The translations under genes and the position numbers were made by a program. From Arthrobacter caoxuetaonis (lineage in GTDB: Bacteria > Actinomycetota > Actinomycetes > Actinomycetales > Micrococcaceae): DNA of 64,000 bases. The stretch lies in NCBI RefSeq assembly GCF_023921125.1, contig NZ_CP099466.1, forward strand, positions 3,162,001 through 3,226,000, written 5' to 3'. The notes under the pieces are model-generated. The model was not told the origin of the DNA. It ran no database searches and saw nothing but the letters and a program-made list of their open reading frames with translations. Shown piece after piece: positions 25,592 through 35,142 of the stretch; position 1 is the first letter of the stretch, and each line of letters opens with the position of its first letter.

Positions 25592-26269
25592 GTGAATGAG
25601 AGGCCAGTGCACCCCTTTCCCTATTCCGACCGGTCCGAAGCCGGGCGGGTCCTCGGCGCTGCGTTGAGGAAGTACCGTGGCACCCCCGGGCTGCTGGTCC
25701 TCGGCCTGCCGCGCGGCGGTGTTCCGGTAGCTGCGGAAGTGGCAACCGCACTGGACGCAGCGCTTGACGTGGTCGTGGTGCGGAAAGTGGGCCATCCCCG
25801 GCAGGCGGAACTTGCGGCGGGCGCGGTGGCTGAGGCGGCGGGCGAGAGCGTTGCCGTCTGGAACGACGACGTCGTCCGGCACTGGCTGGACACGGAACCG
25901 GCGAGCGCCCAGGCGGAATTGGACGCCGTTGCCGCTGCGGAACGGGCAGAGCTGCTTCGCCGGTCCGAAAATTACCGGCCCCGGCTGCCGCCGCAGCAGG
26001 TCTATGGCAAGACGGTCCTTGTGGTCGACGACGGGCTCGCCACCGGGGCGACCATGCGTGCTGCACTGGCCGCGGTTCGAGGACTGGACCCGGCGTGGCT
26101 GGTGGCCGCCGCACCCATGAGCTGCGGCCCCGCTTCCCTGGCGGCCGGGCCCGCAGACGACGTCGTGGTGCCCTGGGATAACAGCCGGCTCGCCTCGGTG
26201 GGTCAGGCTTACCGGGTCTTTGGCCAGACCAGCGATGCGGAGGTGCGGAAGACACTGGGGCTGAACTGA
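25592..26269 (+). CDS. Phosphoribosyltransferase family protein
   Basis: A protein of 225 residues with the PRTase fold. The PRPP loop is TVLVVDDGLATGATMRAALA, and LVLGLPRGGVPVAAEVATAL and VVVRKVGHPRQAELAAGAVA mark the N-terminal half. This subgroup (predicted PRTases of about 220 residues) is widespread, often in stress islands, and has no assigned base. The start is GTG 25592 with AGGAG five bases before it; the frame is open to 25499 but lacks a ribosome site there. Its stop lies inside a 13-base tandem duplication. Confidence 0.82.
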   Translation: MNERPVHPFPYSDRSEAGRVLGAALRKYRGTPGLLVLGLPRGGVPVAAEVATALDAALDVVVVRKVGHPRQAELAAGAVAEAAGESVAVWNDDVVRHWLDTEPASAQAELDAVAAAERAELLRRSENYRPRLPPQQVYGKTVLVVDDGLATGATMRAALAAVRGLDPAWLVAAAPMSCGPASLAAGPADDVVVPWDNSRLASVGQAYRVFGQTSDAEVRKTLGLN

Positions 26270-26284
26270 GTGGCTGAACTGAGT
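26259..26284 (+). repeat. 13-base tandem duplication across a stop codon
   Basis: GGCTGAACTGAGT occurs twice in direct succession (26259-26271 and 26272-26284). The first copy contains the stop TGA of the phosphoribosyltransferase gene. Confidence 0.9.
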
Positions 26285-26421
26285 CTTGTGCCAACGGTGG
26301 TCGACGCAGGTATTCCTTTTCCAGCGGCACCGAGGCGTCCTCCCCACTGGTTTGGTGCTCACCGCCGGAGGATAATCCAAAGAGCTTGGGGACGGATTCC
26401 GAGATCTCGGGAGGCAGGACC

Positions 26422-27018
26422 ATGTCCATGACCCACGGAAGCGCTTACGGCTGGGGAGGACTCTCCCTCGACACCAGCGAGCTCTCCTCACGGACCATAT
26501 CGGCGGTGCGGACCGGCTTCGGCATAGCAGGCGGTGTTGCACTCGTCATCGGACTGCTGATCCTCTTTTGGCCCCAGGCCACACTGTCCGTCATCGCCTT
26601 TTTCTTTGGCCTGTACTTCCTCATTTCGGGCATAGTGCGCGTCGTCAGCGGAATCACCGCCCCCATGTCATCCGGCCTGCGGGTACTGAACATCATTTTG
26701 GGGGTGCTGCTCTTCATCCTCGGCATCGCTGCCATCCGGAATCCGCTGTCCTCACTCGAGGTGCTTGGCATGGTGGTGGGAATTGCGTGGATCATCGAGG
26801 GGATCATGGCGCTGACGGAGATCGAAACCGGAGGGTCGCGCTGGTACGCCATAACCTTCGGGGTGCTGAGCATCATTGCCGGAGTCGTGGTGCTGTTCCT
26901 GCCGGTCGAGTCCCTGGCCGCACTGGTCATCTTCGGTGGAATCTTCCTGGTCGTGCTGGGAATCGTGCAGCTGGTGCGGGCCATCACCTTCGGCCGCGGC
27001 AGCGTGCGCGCCGCCTAG
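26422..27018 (+). CDS. HdeD/DUF308 family membrane protein
   Basis: A protein of 198 residues with six predicted membrane segments in three internal pairs, e.g. GGVALVIGLLILFWPQATLS, VIAFFFGLYFLISGIVRVVS, LGVLLFILGIAAIRNP, LGMVVGIAWIIEGIMAL and LSIIAGVVVLFLPVESLAAL. This is the DUF308 repeat seen in HdeD, an acid-resistance membrane protein of enterobacteria; in actinobacteria the role is unproven. ATG 26422 has GGGAGGCAGGA upstream and is preferred to ATG 26386. Confidence 0.85.
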   Translation: MSMTHGSAYGWGGLSLDTSELSSRTISAVRTGFGIAGGVALVIGLLILFWPQATLSVIAFFFGLYFLISGIVRVVSGITAPMSSGLRVLNIILGVLLFILGIAAIRNPLSSLEVLGMVVGIAWIIEGIMALTEIETGGSRWYAITFGVLSIIAGVVVLFLPVESLAALVIFGGIFLVVLGIVQLVRAITFGRGSVRAA

Positions 27019-27111
27019 CGGCAACTCTTCCGGGAACCAGGCGCGACCGGACACACCGTAACATCAGCCCCGGAAGCCTCATCAGCCGCATGGTCCACGC
27101 ATACTTCTGGG

Positions 27112-29097
27112 ATGGCTCCTACAACCGCCGGCCGAACGCGTCTCCGGATTCTCGCTGCCGCGCTGCTGGCCCTGACCGCCGCTGGAAGCGGCGCTGCGCA
27201 GGCTTCCCCGGCTGCACAGCTGCCTTCAGCACCAGCTCCTGCGCAGGTCACCGGGCAGGACGTCGGGCAGTGGCTGGACGGCCTAGTGCCCGGTGCCCTC
27301 GATTCGACGGGAATTCCGGGCGCTGTCATTTCCGTGGTCGCGGGGGACGAGGTCATCGCCGCCCGGGGCTACGGTCAGGCGCAGACCGGCACCCCGGGGA
27401 AGGCAGCGGCTGCCGAAGACACGCTTTTCCGGATCGCTTCAGTGTCCAAGACCATCACCGCCACGGCGGTGATGCAGCTGGTCGAGCGCGGCGAGTTGAA
27501 TCTTGACACAGGCATCTCCGCGTACCTGGACTTCGATCTGCCGCAGCCCAAGGGCGAGGTGACCCTTCGGCATCTGCTGACGCATACCGCCGGCTTCGAG
27601 GAGCGTATCCGCGGGCTCGTCTCCCCGGATGCTGCTCCGCCGCTGCGGGACACCGTGGCCATCGATCCCCCGGCACAGGTATTCCGGCCCGGCACGGTGC
27701 CCGCATACTCCAATTACGGCAATGCCCTGGCCGGTTACATCGTCGAACGTACTGCTGACCAGCCGTTCGCAGACTACGTTGAGCAGCACATCTTTGACCC
27801 CCTGGATATGGACTCCACCAGCTTCGCGCAGCCGCTGCCGCCGCACCTGGCTGACCGTTTGGCCTTCGGATATCCGGATGAAGCCGGACCGCCCCTCCCC
27901 TTTGAGTACGTGGCCGCGGCTCCCGCAGGTGCCGCCTCGGGAACGGCCACCGACATGGGCCGATTTATGCTGGCTCTCCTGGGCGCTGGACCACAGCCTG
28001 AACGGGTGCTGCGCCCTGCGACCCTGGCACAGATGCTCTCGCCCGGACTCACGGATGGGGACAGCCTGGAACCGCGTATGACTCTGGGGTTTTTCGACCA
28101 CAGCCGCAGCGGCCACCGCGCCCTGGGCCACGACGGCGACAGCCAGGTCTTTCACACCGCCATGCGGCTGTATCCCGACGCCGGTCTGGGCATCTTTGTC
28201 GCCTTCAACGGGAATGGCCGTTCGCCCAGCGATCCAACTGCTCTGCGGCAGGCCCTGACGGAAGGTTTCGCTGACCGCTATCTGCCCGGCGGCCCCGGCG
28301 GTTTGGAGAACTCAGGAACTGTTCCCTCCGAGGGCACGGACACGCCTTCCCCTGCCTCCGGTGACGCCTTCCATCGGGCTGAAACAATAGCCGGCGTCTA
28401 CCAGCAATCCCGGGCTCCGTTCAGCTCCTTTGCCGGGCTGATCAGCCTGACGGGCCAGACTGTGTTGACTGCCCAGCCGGACGGCACCCTGCTCGCTTCC
28501 CCGGACCCCGCTGGCTTCGCTCCGGCAGTGTACGAAGAAATAGGGCCCTGGGTGTGGCGGCAGGCTGATGGCCAGGAGATCCTGGCTGCCCATGCGCCGG
28601 ACGGCCGTGTCGAGGCCATAAGGTTCAGCTCCGCTTTCGCGCTTCTTCCGGTAGCCGCGTGGCAGGACGCCAGGGTGGTACTTCCGCTGCTCACCGGTTG
28701 CCTGGGGGTTTTGGCGCTGACTGTCATCGCCTGGCCGCTCCGCTATGCCCTCCATCGCCGGCACCGCATTCCCGGCGCTTCGCCTCGGCGTCTCAGCGGC
28801 ATTCTGACCGGGGCTGGTGTAGGAGCAGGGCTGGCCGCTGCAGCCGGCTGGATAGCCGTCCTGGTCTCCATAGCGTCTTACCGGGACGTTCCGGACGCTC
28901 CGCTGCGTGTCCTGCAGCTGCTCCAGGCCATGGCCCTGGCGGCAGTAGTTCCGGCCGGTGCCTGGGTCATCGAGGCCATCCGTCTCCGTCCCGGGGCAGC
29001 CGCTCTCGCCGGCCGCGTCCTTATCCTGCTGGCATTGGCCGGCTGGGGGTGGTTCGCGCTGTCCTTCGGGTTGTTGGCCGCCGACGTGAGTTACTAG
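27112..29097 (+). CDS. Secreted, membrane-anchored serine hydrolase of the beta-lactamase/PBP fold
   Basis: A protein of 661 residues. A signal peptide (ILAAALLALTAAGSGAAQAS) precedes a beta-lactamase class C/PBP-like domain: SxxK motif FRIASVSKTITATAVMQL, the YSN motif in TVPAYSNYGNALAGYIVE, and a late GHRALGHDGDS loop in the third-motif position. A middle domain (about 430-510) follows, then four membrane segments at the C-terminus (e.g. VVLPLLTGCLGVLALTVIAW and LILLALAGWGWFALSFGLLA). The catalytic domain is therefore extracytoplasmic and tethered. Likely a peptidase or esterase acting on wall or secreted substrates; true beta-lactamase activity is not implied. Confidence 0.85.
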   Translation: MAPTTAGRTRLRILAAALLALTAAGSGAAQASPAAQLPSAPAPAQVTGQDVGQWLDGLVPGALDSTGIPGAVISVVAGDEVIAARGYGQAQTGTPGKAAAAEDTLFRIASVSKTITATAVMQLVERGELNLDTGISAYLDFDLPQPKGEVTLRHLLTHTAGFEERIRGLVSPDAAPPLRDTVAIDPPAQVFRPGTVPAYSNYGNALAGYIVERTADQPFADYVEQHIFDPLDMDSTSFAQPLPPHLADRLAFGYPDEAGPPLPFEYVAAAPAGAASGTATDMGRFMLALLGAGPQPERVLRPATLAQMLSPGLTDGDSLEPRMTLGFFDHSRSGHRALGHDGDSQVFHTAMRLYPDAGLGIFVAFNGNGRSPSDPTALRQALTEGFADRYLPGGPGGLENSGTVPSEGTDTPSPASGDAFHRAETIAGVYQQSRAPFSSFAGLISLTGQTVLTAQPDGTLLASPDPAGFAPAVYEEIGPWVWRQADGQEILAAHAPDGRVEAIRFSSAFALLPVAAWQDARVVLPLLTGCLGVLALTVIAWPLRYALHRRHRIPGASPRRLSGILTGAGVGAGLAAAAGWIAVLVSIASYRDVPDAPLRVLQLLQAMALAAVVPAGAWVIEAIRLRPGAAALAGRVLILLALAGWGWFALSFGLLAADVSY

Positions 29098-29307
29098 TGC
29101 CTTCAGGCAACGTCCAGCGGCCTCACAGCAGCTGTTAACACGGACCTAACCTGCAGGCGCTGCCCCCTGTAACACGCCGGCTCCTACTCTTGGAGGGCGG
29201 CGCGCTTCCACCGGACGGACACCTGGGAACGCGGCTGCACAGGTCTCGCGCAAACACCAGTTCCCGACCAGCCCATGCGGCTGGTCCGTCCCGGAATGGA
29301 GCCGCAC
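29098..29307. other. Upstream region of the ammonium transporter gene
   Basis: This 210-base stretch should hold the amt promoter. It contains GTTAAC and GTAAC segments that loosely recall GlnR half-sites, but spacing and GAAAC partners do not fit, so no operator is called. Confidence 0.3.
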
Positions 29308-30594
29308 ATGGACTCTGGAAACACCGCCTGGCTGCTCGCCAGCGCCGCGCTCGTCTGCCTGATGATTCCCGGAATTGCCTTCTTCTACGGCGGAATGGTG
29401 GGGTCGCGGCGGATCCTGAACATGATGATGATGTGTTTCGGCAGCGCGAGCCTGGTTGCCATCCTCTGGGTGCTTTTCGGATACTCCGCGGCTTTCGGCA
29501 ACTCGCTCGGCTCCCTGGGCCTGCTGGGGAACCCGGTGGAGTTCTTCGGACTGGAGCAGCTTCTCACCGAAGATCCGGCGGCTGCGCTTCCGGGAGCCCT
29601 CTTTGCCGTCTTCCAGCTGATGTTCGCCTGCGTCACTACTGCCCTGGTGGCAGGGGCAGCAGCGGGCCGGATGAAGTTCGGGGCCTGGATGGTTTTCGCC
29701 GGTCTCTGGGCTGCACTGGTCTACTTTCCGGTCGCGCACTGGGTCTTCGCCTTCGACAATGAGGACGGCACCGTGGTGGGCGGGTGGATCGCCAACATGC
29801 TCGGAGCCATTGACTTCGCCGGCGGTACCGCCGTCCATATGAACGCAGGTGTTGCGGCACTGGCGCTGGCGCTGGTCCTGGGCCGGAGCCGGGGCTGGCC
29901 GCAGGTGGTCAGCCGGCCGCACAACCGTCCGCTCGTGATCCTGGGCGCCAGCCTGCTGTGGGTGGGGTGGTACGGCTTCAACGCCGGCTCCGCCCTAAGC
30001 GCAGGACACACTGCCGCCGTCGTCTTCCTGAATACGGCCGTGGCTGCTGCCGCCGGCCTGCTGGGGTGGGCCCTCATGGAGCGGCTGCGCCTTGGCCGGT
30101 CCTCCACCCTGGGTGCTGCCTCCGGGCTGATCGCCGGGCTCGTGGCCATCACTCCGGCCTGCGGGGCCGTCAGTCCGCTCGGAGCCGTGGCCATCGGCGC
30201 CATCGCCGGGCTGGTCTGTTCCCTCGCCATCGAGTGGAAGTTCCGCCTGGGATATGACGATTCCCTCGACGTCGTGGGCGTGCACCTGGTGGGCGGCATC
30301 ATCGGCACCCTCCTGATCGGCTTCTTCGCCACGGATGCCGCCCCGAACGGGGTCAGTGGAGTCTTCTACGGCGGCGGATGGAGCCAGCTGGGGATCCAGG
30401 CGGTTGCGACCGTCGCGGTGCTGGCCTACTCCTTCATCCTTACCTGGGCGATTGCCAAGGCCCTGGACCTGGTGATGGGCCTTCGCGTTCCGGAGGAACA
30501 TGAGCTGAAGGGCATCGACCTTGCGGCCCATTCGGAATCGGCGTACTTCAACGATGACGAGCCGGCGGAACTGGGGGCACCTGCACGCCAATAG
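29308..30594 (+). CDS. amt: Ammonium transporter
   Basis: An Amt/Rh channel of 428 residues with about eleven membrane segments. Family motifs: IAFFYGGMVGSRRILNMMMM near the start, the conserved Asp region YFPVAHWVFAF, DFAGGTAVHMNAGVAALALA with the first pore His, and VVGVHLVGGIIGTLLIGFFA with the second. The tail after the last segment is short. Start ATG 29308 has GGAG upstream; ATG 29275 and 29296 are alternatives. No glnK or glnD gene follows, unlike many actinobacterial amtB loci, so regulation by PII must involve a gene elsewhere. Confidence 0.93.
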   Translation: MDSGNTAWLLASAALVCLMIPGIAFFYGGMVGSRRILNMMMMCFGSASLVAILWVLFGYSAAFGNSLGSLGLLGNPVEFFGLEQLLTEDPAAALPGALFAVFQLMFACVTTALVAGAAAGRMKFGAWMVFAGLWAALVYFPVAHWVFAFDNEDGTVVGGWIANMLGAIDFAGGTAVHMNAGVAALALALVLGRSRGWPQVVSRPHNRPLVILGASLLWVGWYGFNAGSALSAGHTAAVVFLNTAVAAAAGLLGWALMERLRLGRSSTLGAASGLIAGLVAITPACGAVSPLGAVAIGAIAGLVCSLAIEWKFRLGYDDSLDVVGVHLVGGIIGTLLIGFFATDAAPNGVSGVFYGGGWSQLGIQAVATVAVLAYSFILTWAIAKALDLVMGLRVPEEHELKGIDLAAHSESAYFNDDEPAELGAPARQ

Positions 30595-30606
30595 CCCGCA
30601 GCCGGT

Positions 30607-30710
30607 AAAGATGTTGAACATAACGCCGCCTGCCCGGGGGACGCTATGTTCAACATCTTTTTCGCTGCCGCGGACACAATCGTCAGGAAGCGCAAAGATG
30701 TTGAACATAA
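30607..30710. promoter_or_regulatory. Three-copy palindromic element between amt and pxpA
   Basis: AAAGATGTTGAACATA occurs at 30607-30622, inverted at 30645-30660, and directly at 30694-30709. Each copy centres on the palindrome ATGTT-S-AACAT (centres 30616, 30651, 30703), so each could be an operator for a dimeric repressor. Copies 1 and 2 also form a 16-bp hairpin ending in TTTTT at 30658-30662, a fair terminator for amt. Copies 2 and 3 can form an equally long hairpin, extended by CGCT/AGCG, which excludes the first. The element thus has the geometry of a repressor region, an attenuator, or both, in front of the 5-oxoprolinase operon. Confidence 0.75.
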
Positions 30711-30764
30711 CCGGCGAAAACGGAAAGCTGGGGAGCTCCAGCTTCTTCGACAAAGGAAACCGAC

Positions 30765-31523
30765 ATGGCCACGATCGACCTGAATGCCGACGTCGGGGAA
30801 TCTTTTGGCCGCTGGTCCCTTGGGGATGACATGGCAATGATCGGCGCCGTTTCCAGTGTGAACGTCGCCTGCGGTTTCCACGCGGGGGACGCCGGCACCA
30901 TGTACGCGGCCTGCATCGCTGCCGCCGGGGCCGGGACCGCCGTCGGCGCCCATCCCGGCTACCGCGACCTCTCGGGTTTCGGACGGCGTGCCCTGGACGT
31001 GGAGCCGGCTGAGCTGACCGGAGAGATCATCTACCAGATCGGCGCGCTGCAGTCCCTGGCCCTGGCGGCCGGGACGAGGGTCAGCTACGTCAAGCCGCAC
31101 GGCGCCCTCTACAACACCATCGCCGTGGACCCGCGCCAGGCCGGCGCCGTGATCGACGCGGTCGGCGCAGTGGATCCCGGCCTGCCGCTGGTGGTCCTCC
31201 CGGGCTCCGTGGTTGAACGTCTGGCCGCCGAGGCCGGATTGCGCACCATTGCCGAAGTGTTTGCGGACCGCGCCTACACCCCTGACGGCACGCTGGTCTC
31301 CAGGACGGTTCCCGGAGCCGTGCTCCAAGACCTCGGCGAAATCACCGACCATGTCCTGCGGCTCGCGCTGGACGGCAAGATCCAGGCCGTGGACGGCACC
31401 GTCATCGATGTCGCCGCCGAGAGCATCTGTGTCCACGGTGACACCCCCGGGGCGGTAGCCATGGGCCGGGCCGTCCGGGTTGCCCTGGAAGAAAACGGCG
31501 TCGATGTTGCCAGCTTCATCTGA
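30765..31523 (+). CDS. pxpA: 5-oxoprolinase subunit A (LamB/YcsF family)
   Basis: A protein of 252 residues with the full family pattern: [82 protein letters not shown] and [13 protein letters not shown]. With PxpB and PxpC it hydrolyses 5-oxoproline (pyroglutamate, a damaged form of glutamine/glutamate) to glutamate using ATP. AAAGGA precedes ATG 30765. The next gene, fused pxpB-pxpC, overlaps its 3' end by 20 bases, so the operon encodes the whole enzyme. Confidence 0.92.
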   Translation: MATIDLNADVGESFGRWSLGDDMAMIGAVSSVNVACGFHAGDAGTMYAACIAAAGAGTAVGAHPGYRDLSGFGRRALDVEPAELTGEIIYQIGALQSLALAAGTRVSYVKPHGALYNTIAVDPRQAGAVIDAVGAVDPGLPLVVLPGSVVERLAAEAGLRTIAEVFADRAYTPDGTLVSRTVPGAVLQDLGEITDHVLRLALDGKIQAVDGTVIDVAAESICVHGDTPGAVAMGRAVRVALEENGVDVASFI

Positions 31524-33189
31524 ACCCGGGATCTCCTCCCCGGTCCTGTTCGTGCGGCGGGCCGGGGAACGGGCACTGCTGGTGGAGCTCGCCGGACCCG
31601 CAGGGGCCGCTGCCTTGCACTCCCGCCTGCAGGCAGACCCGCTTCCCGGGCAGACCGGGCTTGTTCCGGCGGCCTGCACCGTGCTGGTCCGCCTGGCAAC
31701 CCCGGCGCACGCCCGGCAGGCGGCAGGCCTGCTTGCCGAGCTGGAGCTCCGTGCCGCCGACCGTGCCGGCCAGGCGGGGCTGGTGGAACTGGACACCGTG
31801 TACGACGGCGAGGACCTGGCTGAGGTTGCCCGCCTCACCGGCCTCGGGTCCGCCGATGCCGTCGCCGAGGCACACAGCGCCGCCGTCTGGACCGCTGCCT
31901 TCTGCGGGTTCGCTCCGGGCTTCGCGTACCTGACCGGAGGCGACCCGCGGCTGGACGTCCCCCGGCGGGCCGAGCCGCGAACCGCCGTCCCGGCCGGAGC
32001 CGTTGCACTTGCCGGCGCTTACTCCGCCGCGTACCCCGGCTCGTCCCCGGGCGGTTGGCAGCTGATTGGCCGGACGTCGGCGCCGCTGTGGGATCTTGAG
32101 CGTGAGCAACCCGCCCTGATCTGTCCGGGAGCGACGGTACGGTTCCGGCCGGTGCGCGAGCAGCTTGCCCTCCGGCAGCGCCCTGCCGCAGCCCTGCACA
32201 CGGCAGCTGCGCCCATATCCGTGGAACGCACCATACCGGGGGAACACACCGTCGCCGGGAATCCCGGCCCGCCGCCCGCCGCCGTCGTTCTTGATCCGGG
32301 CCCGCAATCCACCATCCAGGACCTGGGCAGGCCCGGCTACAGCCATGTTGGCGTCGGCCGCTCCGGCGCTGCCGACCGCTCCGCCCTGGTCCGCGCGAAC
32401 CGGATGGTGGGCAATCCTGCCGGAGCCGCCGGCCTGGAAGTCCTGTTCGGCGGGCTGCGGCTCCGGGCAGAGCGGGATCTGGTCGTTGCCGCCACCGGAG
32501 CCTCAACTCCACTGGCGCTGCAGGCCGCTGACAGGCCGGAGCGTCCGGCTCCGTTCGATGCTCCCTTCCTGCTGCGGGCTGACGAGGTCCTTTCGCTGGG
32601 CCCGCCGGCCGCCGGGCTGCGCACTTACCTCGCCGTCCGCGGCGGCCTGGCCGGAGAGCCGGTGCTGGGCAGCCAGTCGACGGACACACTGGCGGGCCTG
32701 GGACCGGAGCCACTCACGGCAGGACGCGGACTCGGTGTGGGGCCGGAACCCGGAACCGCCGTCGGCCTGCCCGAGCCCGCTCCGCCGCTGCCGGGGACGG
32801 AGGCCGGGGCGGGGACGGAGACGGACGTCCAGCTGCGCTACATTCCCGGGCCGCGTGAGGACTGGTTCGACGCCGCAGGACTGGACGGGTTCGCCTCCCG
32901 GACCTGGACGGCGGCGCAGGACTCGAACCGCGTCGGCATCCGATTCTCCGGTGAGCCGCTGACCGGGCGGCGTTCCGGGGAACTGGAGAGCGAAGCTGTG
33001 CTGCCCGGCGCGGTCCAGATCCCTCCCTCGGGCCTGCCGATCCTCTTCCTTGCCGATGCTCCGGTGACGGGCGGGTATCCCGTGATCGGCGTCGTCGTGC
33101 AGGCGGACCTGGACCTGGCTGCCCAGCTTCGGCCGGGCACGTCGGTGCGGTTCACCCCTGTCCTTCCTCCTGAGGAGCTACGGGACTAG
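31504..33189 (+). CDS. pxpBC: Fused 5-oxoprolinase subunits B and C
   Basis: A protein of 561 residues. The N-terminal part (about 1-245) is PxpB/KipI-like: [60 protein letters not shown] and [10 protein letters not shown]. The C-terminal part (about 260-560) is PxpC/KipA-like: [60 protein letters not shown] and [20 protein letters not shown]. The two are separate genes in Escherichia coli and Bacillus subtilis. ATG 31504 lies inside pxpA in another frame. The 3' end overlaps the convergent TPP-enzyme gene by 12 bases. Confidence 0.88.
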   Translation: MLPASSEPGISSPVLFVRRAGERALLVELAGPAGAAALHSRLQADPLPGQTGLVPAACTVLVRLATPAHARQAAGLLAELELRAADRAGQAGLVELDTVYDGEDLAEVARLTGLGSADAVAEAHSAAVWTAAFCGFAPGFAYLTGGDPRLDVPRRAEPRTAVPAGAVALAGAYSAAYPGSSPGGWQLIGRTSAPLWDLEREQPALICPGATVRFRPVREQLALRQRPAAALHTAAAPISVERTIPGEHTVAGNPGPPPAAVVLDPGPQSTIQDLGRPGYSHVGVGRSGAADRSALVRANRMVGNPAGAAGLEVLFGGLRLRAERDLVVAATGASTPLALQAADRPERPAPFDAPFLLRADEVLSLGPPAAGLRTYLAVRGGLAGEPVLGSQSTDTLAGLGPEPLTAGRGLGVGPEPGTAVGLPEPAPPLPGTEAGAGTETDVQLRYIPGPREDWFDAAGLDGFASRTWTAAQDSNRVGIRFSGEPLTGRRSGELESEAVLPGAVQIPPSGLPILFLADAPVTGGYPVIGVVVQADLDLAAQLRPGTSVRFTPVLPPEELRD

Positions 33190-34965
33190 GTCTTCTTCCT
33201 GGCCCAGGTAGGTCTCAAGAAGCTCGCGGGCGTGCTGTGTGGCGGGCCCCTCCTTCACCAGTGCGTCCATCATCGACTGGCCCTGTTCCTTTCCTCCGGG
33301 GAACGGGGGCAGCAGGGGAACGTCCGGATCGGACATCACTTCGATCAGCACCGGCCGGTCCGCGTCCAGCGCCGCATCCCACGCGGCCCCGATCTTCGCG
33401 GGATCATCCACCCGGATCCCCTGCAGGCCGAGCAGCTCGGCGTACCGCGCGTAGGAGAAGTCCGGCAGCGCCTGGCTCTGGTCGAACCGGGGATCCCCTT
33501 CCATCTCACGCTGTTCCCAGGTGACCTCGGCGAGTTCGCCGTTATTGAGCACCATCACCACGAAGCGCGGATCCGCCCAGTCCGGCCACAGCCTGCTGAC
33601 AGTGATCAGCTCCGCCACACCGGCCATTTGCATGGCACCGTCACCGGACAGTGCAATGACCGGACGCTCCGGGTCTGCCAGTTTCGCCGCCAGCCCGTAC
33701 GGGATGGAGCAGCCCATGCTGGCAAGGGTGCTGGAGAGGTGTGCCGGGACTCCCGCGGGAAGGCGCAGCTGCCGCGCGTACCAGTACACAACGCTGCCGA
33801 CGTCGACGGCCACCTGCGCGTTGCCGGGCAGCCGGCCGCTGAGCTCACGCACGGCGAGTTCCGGGTTCACCGGCCGGGCGGGGGTTCCGGCGCGCTCGGC
33901 CGCGAGCCGGTGCCAGTCCTGGACAGCCCCTTCGACCCGGGTCCGCCACGCTGATTCCGGGCGTGGCTCCACCAGCGGCAGCAGCGACTCAAGGCTGGCG
34001 GCCGCCTCTCCCGTGACCGCGGCTTCCACCGGATACCGGTTGCCGATCGCCGCAGCGTCGATGTCGATCTGGACGGCCCGCGCGGCCCCGGGCGGCGGAT
34101 AGAACTCCGTCCACGGGTCATTCGAGCCCACGATCAGCAGGGTGTCGCACTCCCCCATCACGACGCCGCTGGCGCTGGTGCCCAGATGCCCCATCACGCC
34201 TGCGGCCAGCGGATGCGACTCATCGACATAGGGCTTCCCCATCAGGGACGTGGTGATGCCGGCGCCGATTTTCTCTGCCAGTGCCTTGACCTGCGGCCAG
34301 GCTTCGCGCGCACCCTGACCGACCAGGAAGGCGACCCGGGCGCCGTCGTTGATCACCGCTGCTGCGGCTTCCAGGTCTGCCTGCCCCGGCACCAGGTTGG
34401 GCGGGCTCCAGACGGGAGCGGTGGTGATGATGCCGTGTTCGTGCTCCAGCTCCGGCGCAGGCGCCTGCTGGACATCATGCGGGATGATGACGACGGCGGG
34501 TCCCCGGTCCGCGAGCGCGGACTTGAACGCCCGGTCCAGCACCAGCGGTATCTGCTCGGGACTGTTGACCTGCTGGCGGAACGACGACGCGACGTCGCGG
34601 GTGAGGTTCAGCAGGTCGATTTCCTGCATGTACGCAGAGCCCAGGACCGTCCGGGACTGCTGGCCGATGATGGCGACCACGGGAACGCTGTCCATCTTTG
34701 CGTCATAGAGCCCGTTGAGCAGGTGCACGGCACCGGGGCCCTGGGTGGAGAGCATGACGCCCACCCCGCCGGTGTACTTGGCGTGCCCAACAGCCATGAA
34801 AGCGGCGTTCTCCTCATGCCGCACCTGCACGAACCGCGGTGCCCCTGCGCGCCGGAGGGCCCCAAGGACCGTGTTGATTCCGTCTCCGCTGTAGCCGAAG
34901 ATGCGCTGCACCCCCCAGGCCTGGAGCCGGTCAACAATGACATCAGCGACGAGCCGTTCTCCCAT
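33178..34965 (-). CDS. Thiamine-pyrophosphate-requiring enzyme, pyruvate oxidase-like (PoxB/YdaP)
   Basis: A protein of 595 residues with the three-domain POX/ALS fold. The N-terminal domain has VQVRHEENAAFMAVGHAKYT with the activating Glu and the glycine-rich GPGAVHLLNGLYDAKMDSVP; the C-terminal domain has the TPP motif from GDGAMQMAG to VLNNGE. Closest in pattern to pyruvate oxidase and YdaP, which decarboxylate pyruvate to acetate; benzoylformate decarboxylase or a glyoxylate carboligase role cannot be excluded. ATG 34965 has GGAGG five bases upstream. It is divergent from an AraC regulator and a sugar-type transporter operon with an aldehyde dehydrogenase. Confidence 0.82.
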   Translation of the reverse strand: MGERLVADVIVDRLQAWGVQRIFGYSGDGINTVLGALRRAGAPRFVQVRHEENAAFMAVGHAKYTGGVGVMLSTQGPGAVHLLNGLYDAKMDSVPVVAIIGQQSRTVLGSAYMQEIDLLNLTRDVASSFRQQVNSPEQIPLVLDRAFKSALADRGPAVVIIPHDVQQAPAPELEHEHGIITTAPVWSPPNLVPGQADLEAAAAVINDGARVAFLVGQGAREAWPQVKALAEKIGAGITTSLMGKPYVDESHPLAAGVMGHLGTSASGVVMGECDTLLIVGSNDPWTEFYPPPGAARAVQIDIDAAAIGNRYPVEAAVTGEAAASLESLLPLVEPRPESAWRTRVEGAVQDWHRLAAERAGTPARPVNPELAVRELSGRLPGNAQVAVDVGSVVYWYARQLRLPAGVPAHLSSTLASMGCSIPYGLAAKLADPERPVIALSGDGAMQMAGVAELITVSRLWPDWADPRFVVMVLNNGELAEVTWEQREMEGDPRFDQSQALPDFSYARYAELLGLQGIRVDDPAKIGAAWDAALDADRPVLIEVMSDPDVPLLPPFPGGKEQGQSMMDALVKEGPATQHARELLETYLGQEEDLVP

Positions 34966-35054
34966 GGAAGCCTCCTGCAATCAGCATGCTTACGGTTAGG
35001 CACCACTATTCCATTGAGTCCTGCGGCGTAAAAGCCCGGACGCCCCCGCGGCTA

Positions 35055-35090
35055 GTCACAGTGAGTGGCACCCGTCACATGTGGCTTACT
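35055..35090 (+). promoter_or_regulatory. Candidate AraC-type half-sites in the divergent region
   Basis: GTCACA occurs at 35055-35060 and again at 35074-35079, and TGGCA/TGTGGC elements lie in the same 36 bases. Direct half-sites about two helical turns apart are the usual target of AraC-type regulators, so this may serve the regulator encoded at 35143 and the divergent TPP-enzyme gene. Weak evidence. Confidence 0.3.
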
Positions 35091-35142
35091 CTGGAGGCAC
35101 TGCCCAATCCGGAACCATGACACCTGCCTGGAGGTGCCGGCC

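Noticed and set aside
29098..29307. Possible GlnR boxes before amt
   Set aside because: GTTAAC and GTAAC occur, but the required GAAAC partners and spacing are absent.
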